A stretch of DNA of 64,000 bases from Podocnemis expansa. Its lineage: Eukaryota; Chordata; Testudines; Podocnemididae. The position numbers were made by a program, and so were the translations under genes. Each line of letters starts with the position of its first letter. Positions within the stretch are counted from its first letter, which is position 1. Under the pieces are notes generated by a model. It was not told where the DNA came from. It did no database searches and saw only the letters and a list, made by a program, of their open reading frames with translations. This document shows, piece by piece, positions 1-11,344 of the stretch. Location: the NCBI GenBank assembly GCA_007922195.1, contig ML681963.1, forward strand, positions 55,538,005 to 55,602,004, written 5' to 3'.

Positions 1-943
1 GGAGTGCCGACAAGGGGATCAGGCTCTAGTATGGTGATAAGATCGTGTTGTAGAGTATTGGTCAGAGTGAGAGCAGGCTCTGTACGCTGAGTGACATGTG
101 CCCAGGGAAGAGCATCTGCTGAATTGTCCAAATGAAGGACAAGATGACGAACTGACAGAGCAACACGGTGATAAATGATGTCGCTTATGCGTTCTCTTTC
201 TTGGTGTGGAGGGTCATGGGCTCCTAGATGAACGAGTGCCATCATTCGATATGCTGGGGTATAAAGGGTTTGTTATTGATTTATCCGCTGGTACCATGAG
301 ACATAACCCTATTTAGGGCAGGCTCAGAATGTGCATCTGCACATGGTGCCGTGTGTTCTGGTGCCGTTGGCTGTGGGTCTGAGGGTGGCAAGTGCTCATT
401 CAGAACAACGGAGTGCGAGTTCTGACAAGTCAAGGTGTTTGCTGGTGCCAATTGCTTGGCTTTATCTGGCGAAATGCTGTTAGTTGGCTTAAAGTGCCAA
501 TGCGGCATGGCAGTCGAAGCCCCTGAGGAACTTTTAGCCTCTTTGGTGGGCTTTGTTAGTATCATCTTAGGTTCTGCTGACTGTCCTTTCTTAGGCACCA
601 GTGCAGCTTTGTGTGAAGATTTTCACCTTTCGTGGCTTTGGTCAGAGTGACTGACACTTGTTCTATCAGAGACGGAGTCTGAATTCGGGGCCAGAGACTT
701 TTCCATTAATAAGACTTTTAGCCGCAGCTCCCTGTCCTTCCGTGCCCTGGTGCTTAGATTCAGGAAGTGAGCACATTTTTGCAGCGTGTGTGTCTCCCCT
801 AAACAATGAATACACTGTGAATGGCCATCAGAGGCTGGCATCGCCTCATGGCATTTGCCACATCTCTTGAATCCAGTAGATGCCAACATCTTCCATACGG
901 TCTTGTGAGACCCTGCAGCTGTTTGTTTCATTCTGCCTTCCAC
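1..943 (-). pseudogene. Broken retrotransposon gag-like (ORF1) fragment with a zinc-knuckle-like Cys/His cluster
   Basis: Read on the minus strand from 943, an open frame encodes a Cys/His cluster (CGKC, then HSQCIHCLGETH, then C) followed by a basic segment RARKDRELRLK and a Ser/Thr/Pro-rich tail. This arrangement resembles the ORF1/gag-like proteins of DIRS-type tyrosine-recombinase retrotransposons. A single in-frame TGA at 623-625 interrupts it. The same frame then stays open from about 622 to a stop at 281-283, and another frame with SRSP and basic runs seems to continue towards position 1, which suggests a frameshift. The element runs off the window. The family name is inference from the motif pattern. 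Confidence 0.55.
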
Positions 944-972
944 TTCTCTGTTGTTCTCTCGTTATTTTCTTT

Positions 973-974
<2 letters not shown>

Positions 975-1006
<32 letters not shown>
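975..1006. repeat. Poly(T) run
   Basis: An uninterrupted run of about 32 T sits just upstream (minus-strand sense) of the gag-like frame. It may be a boundary scar of a retroposed sequence. Confidence 0.9.
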
Positions 1007-1007
<1 letters not shown>

Positions 1008-1139
1008 ATACGAGCGGGTGACAGTGAGGGCAGGGAGGGAAGTTGGTGGCAAAACAGAACAATCCAACTAACTAACTCTTTCTTCTCTTTTTTTTTTCCT
1101 TAGGGTAAAAAACGAAATCCTGAGGAAAAGGTAAGTTTT

Positions 1140-1141
<2 letters not shown>

Positions 1142-1175
<34 letters not shown>
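1142..1175. repeat. (GA)n microsatellite
   Basis: About 17 uninterrupted GA dinucleotides. Confidence 0.95.
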
Positions 1176-1178
<3 letters not shown>

Positions 1179-1554
1179 GCTGTGAGGAGATAGAGCGGAG
1201 AGGTGAAGAATCCATTGCAGAGCTGGGGACGGTTGAAAAAGAACTGAGGGGAAACAGCCGCGCACGCTGAAGGCTCTTTGGAGAGGGCACCAAATGCCTT
1301 CTTCTCAGGTGCGGCCAGGGAGCTGAACTGCTATTGAAACTCTGTGCAGCAGTGCAGGGGCGCTACCACACCTAAGGTGGAGCACCCACAGGACATCACT
1401 TGAAGAAGAAAACATGGGGATGGAGGCTGGCTAGAAGGCACAACATAGCTGGGAGCGTTTCCAGCTGTGTCGACCATAGCCAAACTCCCCATGTTCCCCA
1501 ACAGATCTCCCCCATTCTGAGCCAGACCGGGCATCACACTCCGACCCGGCATTT

Positions 1555-1940
1555 CCCTCATTCTCAGCCCGCTCTGCATGTCTCCCCTGTTCTTTGCCCC
1601 CTCTGCATGTCTCCCGTGTTCTTTGCCCGACCCCGCAATGTCTCCCCCGTTCTTTGCCTGCCCTGCATGTCTCCCCCATTCTCAGCTGACCCTGCCAGTC
1701 TCACTCCTTCTCTGCCCAAACCCATGTGTCTCCCCCTTCTCTGCCCAAATCTGTGCATCTCCCCCACTGCCCTTCTCTGCCTGACCAAGTGTCTCCCCTT
1801 TCTTTACCCAAACCTGTGTGTCTCCCCTTGCTTTTCTCAGCCCAGTCCTCGGTGTCTCCCCCTTGCCCTTTTCAGCCTGACCCTGCCTATCTCTCCCCCT
1901 CTCCGACCAACCCTGTGTGTCTCCCCTTCTCAAAGGACCC
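1555..1940. repeat. Pyrimidine-rich minisatellite
   Basis: Tandem diverged units of roughly 35-45 bp, built on the words TGTCTCCCC and TTCTTTGCCC or TTCTCAGCC, run through this interval. The strand is almost entirely C/T. Open frames here follow the repeat and are not genes. Confidence 0.8.
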
Positions 1941-1955
1941 CCCTGATATTGTTGT

Positions 1956-2074
1956 AAAACAAACAAGGAGTCCAGAGGCACTGTTTAAGACTAACAAATT
2001 TATTTATTGGATGAGCTTTCATGGGAGAAAAAGTCCACTTCATCAGATAGTTTGAAAATGGGGGAATTTACAGA
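1956..2074 (+). repeat. Foldback-repeat family, linear (one-arm) copy
   Basis: It carries AAACAAACAAGGAGTCC, AAGACTAACAAATTTATT, GAGCTTTCATGGGAGAA and CCACTTCATCAGAT in order, then continues into GAAAATGGGGGAATTTACAG instead of folding back. The copy at 16232 has the same continuation, so these two probably represent the linear parent form. Confidence 0.75.
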
Positions 2075-2178
2075 ATGGTAGGAAATAAACGCAGGGGAGT
2101 GTAAGACATAGGATCAGGTCACAGTCTAACAGCAAATCAAAGCAGCTGTTAAGATTCAAACACTGGGAAATGGCACAT

Positions 2179-2201
2179 GGAAAGAAAGAAAGAAAGAAAG
2201 T
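2179..2201. repeat. (GAAA)n microsatellite
   Basis: Five near-perfect AAAG tetramers. Confidence 0.85.
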
Positions 2202-2639
2202 TGCTATTTCTTTTAGATTAGATTGTGTGAAAGCAGGATTAAATCCTGACGATGGATTTTTTTCCCCCATTATAACAGGTGATTTGACTTCATCTTCCTC
2301 TATGTGCTGTTTCCTGGTATTTAAGTCTTAACTACTGCTGCACCCTGCCCCTGTGCTGGCAGTTGCCCTGCACCACCTGTTCCAGAGCCAGAGGAGTCAG
2401 GGCAACACAGGGAGGGTGTGGAGTGCTGCACTGGCACATTGCAGGGCTACATCAGGCTCCCTGGCCTCCCTGTTGCCACACACAGTATGGAGGGTGGTGT
2501 GGTCACTCACTTCCTGCAATAAAGGAGTGGCCAGAAGAGAGGGGCACCTCTGCTGTGGTGCACCGTGGGCCAGGTACCCACAATGCACCACTCCTAGGGC
2601 AACCTAGCAGCTGCCAGTGTGGATGTGGGCAGTCACCTG

Positions 2640-2745
2640 GCATTTTGAGTGTGGACGTGCTAAGCCAGCTTAATAAAGTCTACCTTAAGCAGACTTCATT
2701 AAGCCGGCTTAACCGAGCCTGTAGTGTAGACATAGCCATAGTGAG
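2640..2745. repeat. MITE-like end containing a 51-bp palindrome
   Basis: Positions 2661-2711 are a near-perfect inverted repeat (TAAGCCAGCTTAAT against TAAGCCGGCTTAAT about a central AAG). The segment ends in GTGTAGACATAGCC, the same type of terminus seen at 12243-12262 and, inverted, at 3083. The left end of the element is not recognisable. Confidence 0.6.
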
Positions 2746-2936
2746 TTAATAAAACCAAAGGCACTCTTCTGCACCCTGAGTATAGTTCACTGGGGGTCTC
2801 CAGCAAAGACTGAAGGTAGCTGCAGCACTTTCCTGCCAGCTGAACTTCTTGTAGCTCCCTGCCCATTGCAATGAAAATCTCAGGGTCAGGAGCTGGGAAC
2901 AATGCTGATGACCAAACAAGACAGCTGAGCATTTAG

Positions 2937-3062
2937 AATAGAATCAAATCATAGGGTTAAAAGGGACCTCATGAGATCATCAAGTCCAACCCCCAGGGGC
3001 TTGAACCTAGGACCTTCTGCATATTAAGCAGAGGTGCTAGCCACTACACTATTTGCAGGGCT
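2937..3062 (-). mobile_element. CR1-family LINE 3' end
   Basis: ATCATAGGGTTAAAAGGGACC followed by CATGAGATCATCAAGTCC is the reverse complement of the conserved CR1 3' terminus. The piece is short and 5'-truncated, as most CR1 copies are. Confidence 0.85.
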
Positions 3063-3081
3063 CCTTACTGCCTTCTGCAGG

Positions 3082-3464
3082 GCTATGTCTACATTAGGCA
3101 AAGTTAGTTCAAAGCTGTTAGTTCAAACTAGTAAGTTTGAGGTTAGTTCAAATTAACCTCGAACTTATTGGTTTGAATTAACAATGTGAATTAATTTGAA
3201 CTAGTCCACTTTGTTAGTTTGAACTAACTGCCCTTATTAAGTTCAAACTAAGGGTTAGTCCTGGTCTCCACTGTACTTAGTTCGAACTAATGCTCGAACT
3301 AAGTGCTTATTTTGAACTAACCGGCGGTAGTTACTAAGCGTTCATTGGTTCAGACTAAGGAATTCCTTAGTTCAAACTAACGAAAGTCTGATGTAAACAG
3401 GCAAAAAGCTAGTCTGAATTAAGCCTCCTTAGTTCGAACTAACTTGCCAGCATAGACATACCCC
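3082..3464. mobile_element. MITE-like element made of repeated AGTTCGAACTA palindromes
   Basis: The ends GGCTATGTCTA (3083) and TAGACATACCCC (3453-3464) are inverted. Between them AGTTCGAACTA, AGTTCAAACTA and close variants recur more than ten times on both strands. There is no open frame of note. It appears to be a non-autonomous DNA transposon with an internally amplified palindromic word. Confidence 0.7.
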
Positions 3465-6400
3465 AGGTGTCTCACTGCGGTTTTGCAGTGCTGCCAGTGT
3501 GTACCAATGTCAGAACAGTCCTTGCAAGGCTAACGCTCCAAAGGCTTTTCCTTCCCTTCCCCAGCTTTCCAAAGGCCCCCACCGATTCAGCAGGGCCATG
3601 CAAAAGCCTTCATCCACAGCCCATACAGACTCCTTACCCCACTGTCAAACTGCAAACTTGAGTCCTCAAAAATGCAGGAAGAATCCAGGTTGCCTTAAAT
3701 ATTTTTGATCTTTTAACAATTGCTATAATCTGACTCTAAATGTGCCCATATGTCTGCAGACCACCCAGAGATAGTCATGCACACATGGCCTGGTGCTTTG
3801 CCTGCAGTCAGGCCAGCCTTTGCTGTGATCCCACCAAATCAGGCAAACTCACAGGTAGGCAGGACTGAAAGAACTTTCATGGTGGAGAGAGCCCTTTAAG
3901 GAACACATGGGTACAGGAAGACACATTGCTGATTCAGAAATGGGGGCTGTGCCTTTTGCATTGGCACCAACCCAGCACCATGGATCAGTGTTCAGCTGCA
4001 CACTGCTGCAAGTAGTTCCAGAGGCCAGGTCCTAGCCCTGCAGAACTTACGGAATAAGCTTCCCAAAGGGTAAGTTACTTCCTAACCCCCATTGCTTAAT
4101 GGGATGACCTGCTGCACAAGGGATCAATCACACCTTTTGCACTGTGAGATAAGTGGATCATGGATCCAAGCTATCTGACACCACATCACCATAACAGAGC
4201 TGTTCAAAGATGTTGGCTCATGCCCATAGAGGGCATTGTTCCAGAAGGATGTTGGCAGGCAACAGTGCAGGATTCTGGACAGTTCTGGCTGACTAGTGAA
4301 TAGAAACCCTTGCCAGTCATCCAGCACTATCAGTTTCCTTTGTAACGTAAGTACTTCTTCATTCAGGTAACTATATCCCACAGGAAACAAGAAGACAGAA
4401 GCTTTACCAGCCACTAGGAAACCTCATTAAGTCCTATATAGTCAACTATAAATCAACTGCTCAAAACTGCCATTAAACAGTGTGTCTTGAAATGACTCTA
4501 CTCTCATTCGGCTCCCTCCCTCACAAGCGACTGTGTGTAAGACTAGATTCCTTCCACCCTTTGTGATGTGGTTTTGTGTAGGACAAGTTGCTGCTTTTTT
4601 TTTTAAGAGGGAGTTTGGGAAAGCAGCAACATCAAGCAGGAGGGAAAACGGTAATTTTAAATTTATTACAGGTTAGTGACCGCATCTGCAGAAAGCCAAA
4701 TGGGAATACGTTGGGATTAATTTTGTTTTATGTACTGAAAAAGCAAAGCCAAGGAGGAAAGAGAGAGAGAAACAAAGAGGCTGTGAGTCTTGTAAATAAC
4801 ATCTTAATAGTCTAATGGCAAAAAGTGACTTTACAGAGTTGAAGGGTGGGGTAGCATAGCCAAAAGAAGGGCTGCATGTATCAAATGTGAAGAAGTTGGA
4901 AGGCCCTTGTAAAGGCACAAATAAAGAGACAAGCGCCTTCCTAGTCTGGGTGTGTGCAAATATATATGGCTGAAACTCTCTACAGCACATCGAAACAAAG
5001 GCATCTGCAAGGAGTTACAAGGGAACGTGATTGTGGAGCCTCACAGACTGAACGAACAAATAAGTGAACAAATAAAACAAGCTAAGGCAGATCAGCCAGA
5101 ATGGCTCGTGGCACAAAGCAGGGAGGGGCCATAGAGGAAGGTAGGAAGGAAAGGTATGAGGAGGCAGGGATGTAGCATATGACATTGCAAAGGACACCAT
5201 GTGGCATTCACTAACATGCACCTGGCCAGTGTGACATCTAGATGCTCTAGGGTGAACTGGGTCCACGTAGAGCCACTGCGCTCTTGCACAGCTGTAGCGT
5301 GGACATGGCTCTGGCATTTTCGCCACCTTCTCACCCAGCCCCAGCCAGGACAGCTATACCTGGCAGTGGCATCCAGTTGCCCTATCTGCACCAGGGCTCC
5401 CAGCTTTGCTAACACTGGTGGAGCTGAACCAGCATTAATGATGGAGAGCTTTTTTGCCAAGTGTTTGTCCTCAGAGTTCCTCTTCCCCTGCCCAGCTTAG
5501 AAACAAGTCACCACCTGGGTGACAGCCATCACAGCATCACCTGTGGCTCCCTCAGCACATCACGTGCATCATGGTGCCCACATGGGAGACACCAGCGTTA
5601 TGGGCCCTTTGGGTTGGGGGAAATTGTGGCAAAGGTAGACCAACCCCCTTACCCAAGATGGCCAAGCGAGTTGGCAGCTAACCTGGAATGAAGAGCATAC
5701 TGGCTTTCCATCCCGTCTTCAATTCTGAACCACACAGCCTGCCTTTCATACCCTTCCAGTCGGCTCCTCCCCTTGGATGCAAGGTTCTCTGCATTAGACG
5801 TGTTCCAGGACAGCAGCTCCAGAATACAGCAGTGGCCACAGCAGCTTCGGACATGGCTCAGCTCACCCTTGGCAGCCCTAGGAGGCAGCATTTGTCCAAG
5901 AGCCACGATTGGGCCACTTCCTGCTTGGCTGGCAAAGACCCAAGTTGCATAGCTAAGGTTAGGGCCATTGTGTGTCTGGGGGAGAGGTGCATTAGTGAGT
6001 TATATGCTTCCAGAGAAAGAAGAGTTTGTGGGAGTTTGGTGTGGTTGGTTAGTTTCCTTTCATTCTTCTCCTTTTAGGGGTGAAATTTTAATGCTCGAGA
6101 GAGCCGGGGACTGATGTCAGTGGATAGCGTCAGGCGAGGTGGGCAAATCCTGTTCACACTCAGACCTCCAGCCCTGGCAGTGCCCTCAAAGCCAGACTGC
6201 ATCCACTGCTATTCCATAGTCCTGCCCTGCACTGAATCCTTGCTGCAGTTCCAGTCTCTGGGAACCACACACCCACTCTGTCAATACACCTCATCCGTGG
6301 CCCCCACCATTCCATTCCTGGGCCTCTCCTTGCCACAGACAGCAGATTTTGCTAAATCAGACTAGAGCCTCATTTGAAACCACCAAACTCATTGTTCTTG

Positions 6401-7500
6401 TGCTCTGCACAACCCAGCAGCCCCAGGCACCAGAAACAAACCAAGCCTGGTGGCACAATCACCAGGACAGCACAGCACATCCAGCCTGGTCAGAAAAGTA
6501 GGGCTCGCTAGCTGAACCAAACCCAACAGATTTGAGGCGCTTTCACAGAATTGATACAGAGAACCACACAGGCAGGGCTGCCATGGGATTTAAATTCCAA
6601 AAGTCAGTGAGGAGGGAGGGGATATTTTCTTTTCATTTAAGCTCCAGCCCACTTGCTGTTGACAGGAGGTGAGAAATGGCTCTGTCCGGTGCTTGTAATT
6701 CATGAGGCAGAGAGGTGGCTCACCATAAATCTGGGCGGTGAAGGGGGTGCACACAGCACTGCTGTGGAGCTGAAAGCGCTGACCAGTGGGAAGCCTGTGT
6801 GTCTGACTCAGTCTTGGGTGAAATTCACCCCTGTACAGAGGTATGTGGAGCTACCAGGCTAACAACCCACTGAAACAGGACTAGTGAAGCCTAGGCCATC
6901 AGTTGATCTGTCCTGTTAATTTCACCCCCACGATATACCTGTGATCCCAAAGCATTCAGAGCACATTGTAATACCATTTATTATGACTTCAATCCAAAAT
7001 AACTGCCCTGAATGTCTTTGAGTTACTCCAATTTGACACCAGGCCCTCACTGAGAGCAGAATCTGGCTTCACACTGACCTCCTGAGGTGTGAAAAGAGAA
7101 AGGCTTCCCCTACGCCAAGCACTCAGAACTGCTATCTATGCAACTGGCTTCCAAAGGGGTGTCTATGCTGGAATAAAACAGCAGTGCCTCGCCTGGATCA
7201 GCTACATCTTGGGCTATGAGAGCCCATGAAAAGGGAGGCTTCTTGAGTCCAAACATCTACTCAGCAATTCTATAACCCCACAACTCAAGCCATGCAAGCT
7301 TGTGTCAGTTGACCTGAGCCAGCCATGGAAGTTTATTGTGGTATAAATGTACCCAAAGTGAAATTTCTATAATGCGCTGGGTGGAGTCCTCTGCAGTGAT
7401 TGAACCTGTGGGTATAACAGCACAAGCATTTATTGCTTGAGTCAAAAGGACTGGGCCTATTAGGATAAGTGCAGCACTGGACTCCAATAATCTCTATTTT
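3465..7500. other. No gene or clear repeat recognised
   Basis: Open frames up to 129 codons occur (for example 5688-6077) but none shows recognisable domains, conserved splice sites or codon bias. I treat the stretch as intergenic or deep intronic. Confidence 0.5.
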
Positions 7501-7504
7501 AGAG

Positions 7505-7675
7505 CAGTTTGAAAAATGTCCACTTTTTTTTGTTGTGAGTAGTTTGGGGGGGGGGGTTTTGTTTTTGTTTTTGTTTTAATCTTATGTTTTCTGTTTTACT
7601 TCTACAGAAATGACCATTTTCATTTTGGTTGAAAAGCCAAAAAAATAGTTTCAACCAAAAAATTCCACCCAGCTG
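7505..7675. repeat. T/G homopolymer-rich transposon remnant
   Basis: Runs of T and G (7524-7585) are followed by inverted words around GGTTGAAAAGCC and TTTCAACCAAAAAATT. The style matches the terminal parts of the palindromic element at 16965-17560. Confidence 0.45.
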
Positions 7676-7866
7676 CTCGCTGTGTGGTGTAGGCACTAGG
7701 AGACAAACTGCCAGTGGAGGTCATGTGGGTGGTGTATTCTTTACTGTTAAAGACGCATTACTTCTGCAAACATCTCTTCAGTAACATGATCTCCTAGATT
7801 TCTCTCCCATCACAGTAACAACCCTCTGCACATAGCTCAGCACAGCTATGGTTCTGTGAGAGCTTC

Positions 7867-7985
7867 ACCAACAGCAATTAATCCTCACAGCAGGCCTGTG
7901 AGATGAGGATTATTGGATGAGCTGAGACATGGAGATGGTCAGCAGGTCGTGAGACATCACACCAGGCGTCATGGCTTCTTGTACA
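7867..7985 (-). repeat. MIR-like/tRNA-SINE fragment, antisense
   Basis: AATTAATCCTCACAGCAGGCCTGTGAGATGAGGATTATT followed by GAGCTGAGACATGGAGATGGTCAGCAGG is the degraded antisense pattern of a MIR/CORE-type SINE body. Confidence 0.55.
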
Positions 7986-8189
7986 ATACGAATCACCCAT
8001 CAATGCTCTAACTGATTACCTGTGATAGGACATCTCATTAGCACATTCAGTATAGATTCACTGGCCCCTGGGACCTGACTTCCAAACACATCCTATTCCT
8101 CATGCTTTTTTCCACATAGAAGAAGATTCCTTCTTCTCCTCCCTTTGAGGAAAAAAAGAAAAAAGAAAGAAAAATAAATCTCTCCCAAA

Positions 8190-8430
8190 TAGGTGAATGG
8201 CTTTTTTAATTCCCCTCCTTTCCCTTCCTTTTACTGCCCACCAAACTGAGGAAGTTGCAACCGCAGAGCTCTTGAAAGGATTTTTTTTGGTGGAGACCAC
8301 CGGTATCGAGAGATTAAAATTGTTGTTGTTTCTTCCATTACTCAGCTTCCCTGAATTATGGGGTGTAATACTCAGGGAGTGGGAATAATTAGGGGAGAAC
8401 AATGGCAGGCTTGATGGCTTAAATACACTT
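8190..8430. promoter_or_regulatory. Candidate regulatory element (inference only)
   Basis: This stretch has no repeat signature and packs recognisable transcription-factor words: GGAAGTTGCAACCGCA (ETS-like and RUNX-like) at about 8250-8266 and AACAATGG (SOX-like) at about 8399-8406, with AATTA words between. Such words occur by chance, so this is a weak call that rests on conservation still to be tested. Confidence 0.2.
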
Positions 8431-9334
8431 GTGTGGTTCTCCGAACAAGTTGAGCCTGCTGTGACATTTCGCTAGGCCTCCATTTTCCATAACTGCTGCC
8501 AAGAGCTTCAGAGACTACAAGGTACCCAGCCCTTAACTTCCTCATTCCCAGGCCCCCATGATGACGACTATTATTATTCCTTGCTTCCTGATTTAACTCT
8601 CTGTTGTCTGTTTTCCTCAGCAGTGAGGATACCTCACCTTCATTCTCACTCCCTAATCCTGTCCCACATTCCTGGGGTTCAGGGGGAGGAAGGCCCTCAG
8701 TTCTCAGTGAAGGGGGTAGAAAAGGGCTGGGGTGGGGTGCTCACAGGGAGAAATTCACACCTGTGCAGAGGACCATCTCCCTGGCCCCTGGAGGCCCACT
8801 TCATCCCTACACAGCCTAAGTGCCACTGCAGTCACTTGACTTATTCACCAACATGATCTCAGATATTCAGCTATAAGGTGAGGATGGCCTTGGAAAATAC
8901 GATCCCAAACATGCCTCCCTGCTCCTCAATTCCCTCAGTCGTCTCAACCTCTGGGATGAGCAACTCCATGATTTGCAACCCCAGCTGGCTGAGAGGTTCT
9001 GGGGTGAAGAACCCTGCACACTTGCTCCAGTTCATTGTTACTCATTGCTTAGTGTTTCTCAGAGACGTAACTATGGAGGGGCCGATGGGGCAGCCCAAAG
9101 CAGCTCATTAGAGCCACACTTTTAAGGGGGCGGCTTTGTGGCACCATCTCTAAGCGCCACTAATAGGAAGGGGTGCGTTCCGATTGGAACACGCCCCGGG
9201 ATGCAAAACGCCGCGTTACAGCTCTGGTGTTTCTGGACATCAGATGTTCCCACTTCTTTCTGAGGCCTGTGGCCTCCTCAGACAGTCTCAACCTGAGTGC
9301 CTAGGAGCCTATAGACTGGCTGTGGCAGAGAGTT

Positions 9335-9425
9335 TGCGCTCCTGTAATCTAATCCCAACTCTTCCTCCAAATCACTGTGTGACCTTGAAGGAGTCACTTC
9401 TGTTCCCCATCTAAAGTGAGGAGGA
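9335..9425 (+). repeat. MIR-like SINE fragment
   Basis: CTCCTGTAATCTAATCCC, CACTGTGTGACCTTGAAGGAG and TTCCCCATCTAAAGTGAGG follow the order of the MIR core (GGCTCTGCCAC, TGTGACCTTGGGCAAG, CTCATCTGTAAAATG). Confidence 0.6.
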
Positions 9426-10306
9426 TGCCAGCCTGCCCCTCAGGGAGTCTTTCTGTTCTATCCAGGATCTGAGTCAATCCACATCTGCAGAGTCTGAGCA
9501 CCTTCCAGTGCTACACTGAGCAAACGTCTCTCACATGTCATTCTCTTTCACCCTCTCTGCCCAGGAGAGCTGTGAATCAAAGGAAGTGATTTGTTCCAGT
9601 CACATTTTGTCTTCAAATGTGTGCCCTCTGCTTTCTATTTGTTAGGGAAGGTCAGCCTGACAAGGCTGCCTGGCATTGGGAAAGGAAAGTGGGGAGGCTG
9701 GTATGTTTCATAGTTCTTAAGAGAGCTGCTTCTTGTTCTATCACCTCCATACACAAGCATTATCTTGGTGGTAAGATTCGTGGGAAGATCCAGTGAGTCC
9801 AAGGAGCAGAGCTGCCAACCACATTGCTCACCATGGAGCTTAGGTGATTCTTTAGGGTGCAGAGCCCAGGCTGTTGAGTACTTTGCAGATAAGGACAACC
9901 ACCTTCAACTTGCATCTCCAACATGTGAGAAGCCAGCATGGAGCTGAAGACACGTCCAATGTGCTGGCAGTAGCCTGTGCTGCTGAGGATGCACTACTGA
10001 CATAAAAACAACACACGGTGGTTTGGATTGTGGCTATGTCCCATCATCTGCTGGAGATTCTGCAGGTTACAGGCCATACCGTTTCCTCCCAGGACACTGA
10101 GTGGGTTGACTGATACTGGGCTGCACTGTCTCTTCTGGGGGCAGCCCTGTAGCTTGCTGTGGATCTCTCTCTTCCAAAAGCTTTCTCAACAAAGGTTTTA
10201 GCTGCTCTGCTCAGAGCAAAGTGGGTGGGAGAATAAACTCCTCCATGCAGGGTCTCAGAGCCCAGGCTCCAGCCTTACCCTACAGTCTACACTGCAATTG
10301 TATAGC

Positions 10307-10495
10307 CCAGTGGTTCTCAATCTTGTGAAGGTTACGACACACTTGGTGGCATATCATGACCCTACAGGACACAGCACTCCACCCCCCCGGCCCCCCCCAG
10401 GCCAAATCCAGCCATCTCCCCAGCTCTCTGTGACACGCTTACTACTGTGTGGTGACACAGTAATGTGTCCTGACACAGTGGTCGAGAACGACTGG
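10307..10495. mobile_element. hAT-type MITE, 189 bp
   Basis: Inverted ends CCAGTGGTTCTCAA and its degraded complement (TCGAGAACGACTGG) are bounded by 8-bp flanks TGTATAGC (10299-10306) and TGTAGACC (10496-10503), two mismatches. The ends and the TSD length fit the hAT superfamily. It has no coding capacity. Confidence 0.7.
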
Positions 10496-10779
10496 TGTAG
10501 ACCCACACAGCCTGAGCCTCGCGAGCCTCATTCAGTTGACCTGGGCCTGCCACAGGTCTTTTATTGCAATATAGACACCCCCAAAGTGACTGGGGCACAC
10601 AGGTCCCCAGGAAAGTCAGTGGGATCAGGTTCCTTGTCATGTAGGCCCATTGGAAAATGTAGCTGCATGTCCCTCCTCGCACCCAAGCTGCTGCACTTAC
10701 CCTGCACAGAACCATCCCCCTGTACATTCACAGATCAAATCACAGATCAAGTCAGGCACTCAAGTCAGGCCAGTGCACC

Positions 10780-11140
10780 TAAAGGCGGGGTTCAGGGATG
10801 CCTTCCCCGACGCCCAGCTAATGCTCTTAAAGCCAAGTGCAGGGGTCCCTTCCCCACTGCACAGCCAGTGCTGTCATAGCCGTACACAGGGATGCCTTGT
10901 CCCCCACACAGCCAGCACGGTCAAAGCTGGGAGCAGGGGTTCCTTCCCTGCCACCTGGCCGGTGCAACTCGAGCTGGGTATGGAGGTCCCTTCCCACACT
11001 AGCCAGCACTGCTGGAGCCAAGTGCGAGAGTCCCTTCCTTGTGCCCAGCTGAGCGCACAGAGCTGCAGCCAGGTGAGGGGATGCCTTCTGCCCCGCCAGG
11101 CTCAGGGAGCCCAAAGCTAGATAGGGGGACGCCTTTCCCC
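10780..11140. repeat. Minisatellite with about 57-bp units
   Basis: About six diverged units share the pattern CACAGCCAGTGCTG, AAGC, GGTGCAGGGGTCCCTTCC. The open frame across it is internally repetitive with a 19-residue period, which explains its length, so it is not a gene. Confidence 0.75.
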
Positions 11141-11344
11141 CAACACCCACCTCACCAGGCTAGAGGCAGGCAGGGGATTGGATGGTGGCATGGCCAATCT
11201 TGGTGCCATGTTGCCACACTTACGATGGAGCCCCTCTCCTAAATCAAATGAGCAAGTCCTGTCCATGGACATGCTAGTTCAATTTAGGTTTCTAGTGGAG
11301 CCATGCTAGATAGATTTTACTTAGATCAATTTAATGATTATTAG

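Noticed and set aside
2179..2201. CRISPR-like or regulatory array
   Set aside because: Simple tetranucleotide repeat only, and the genome is vertebrate.
10298..11120. Two overlapping long frames as a gene
   Set aside because: They run across a hAT MITE and a 57-bp minisatellite; length is explained by the repeat.
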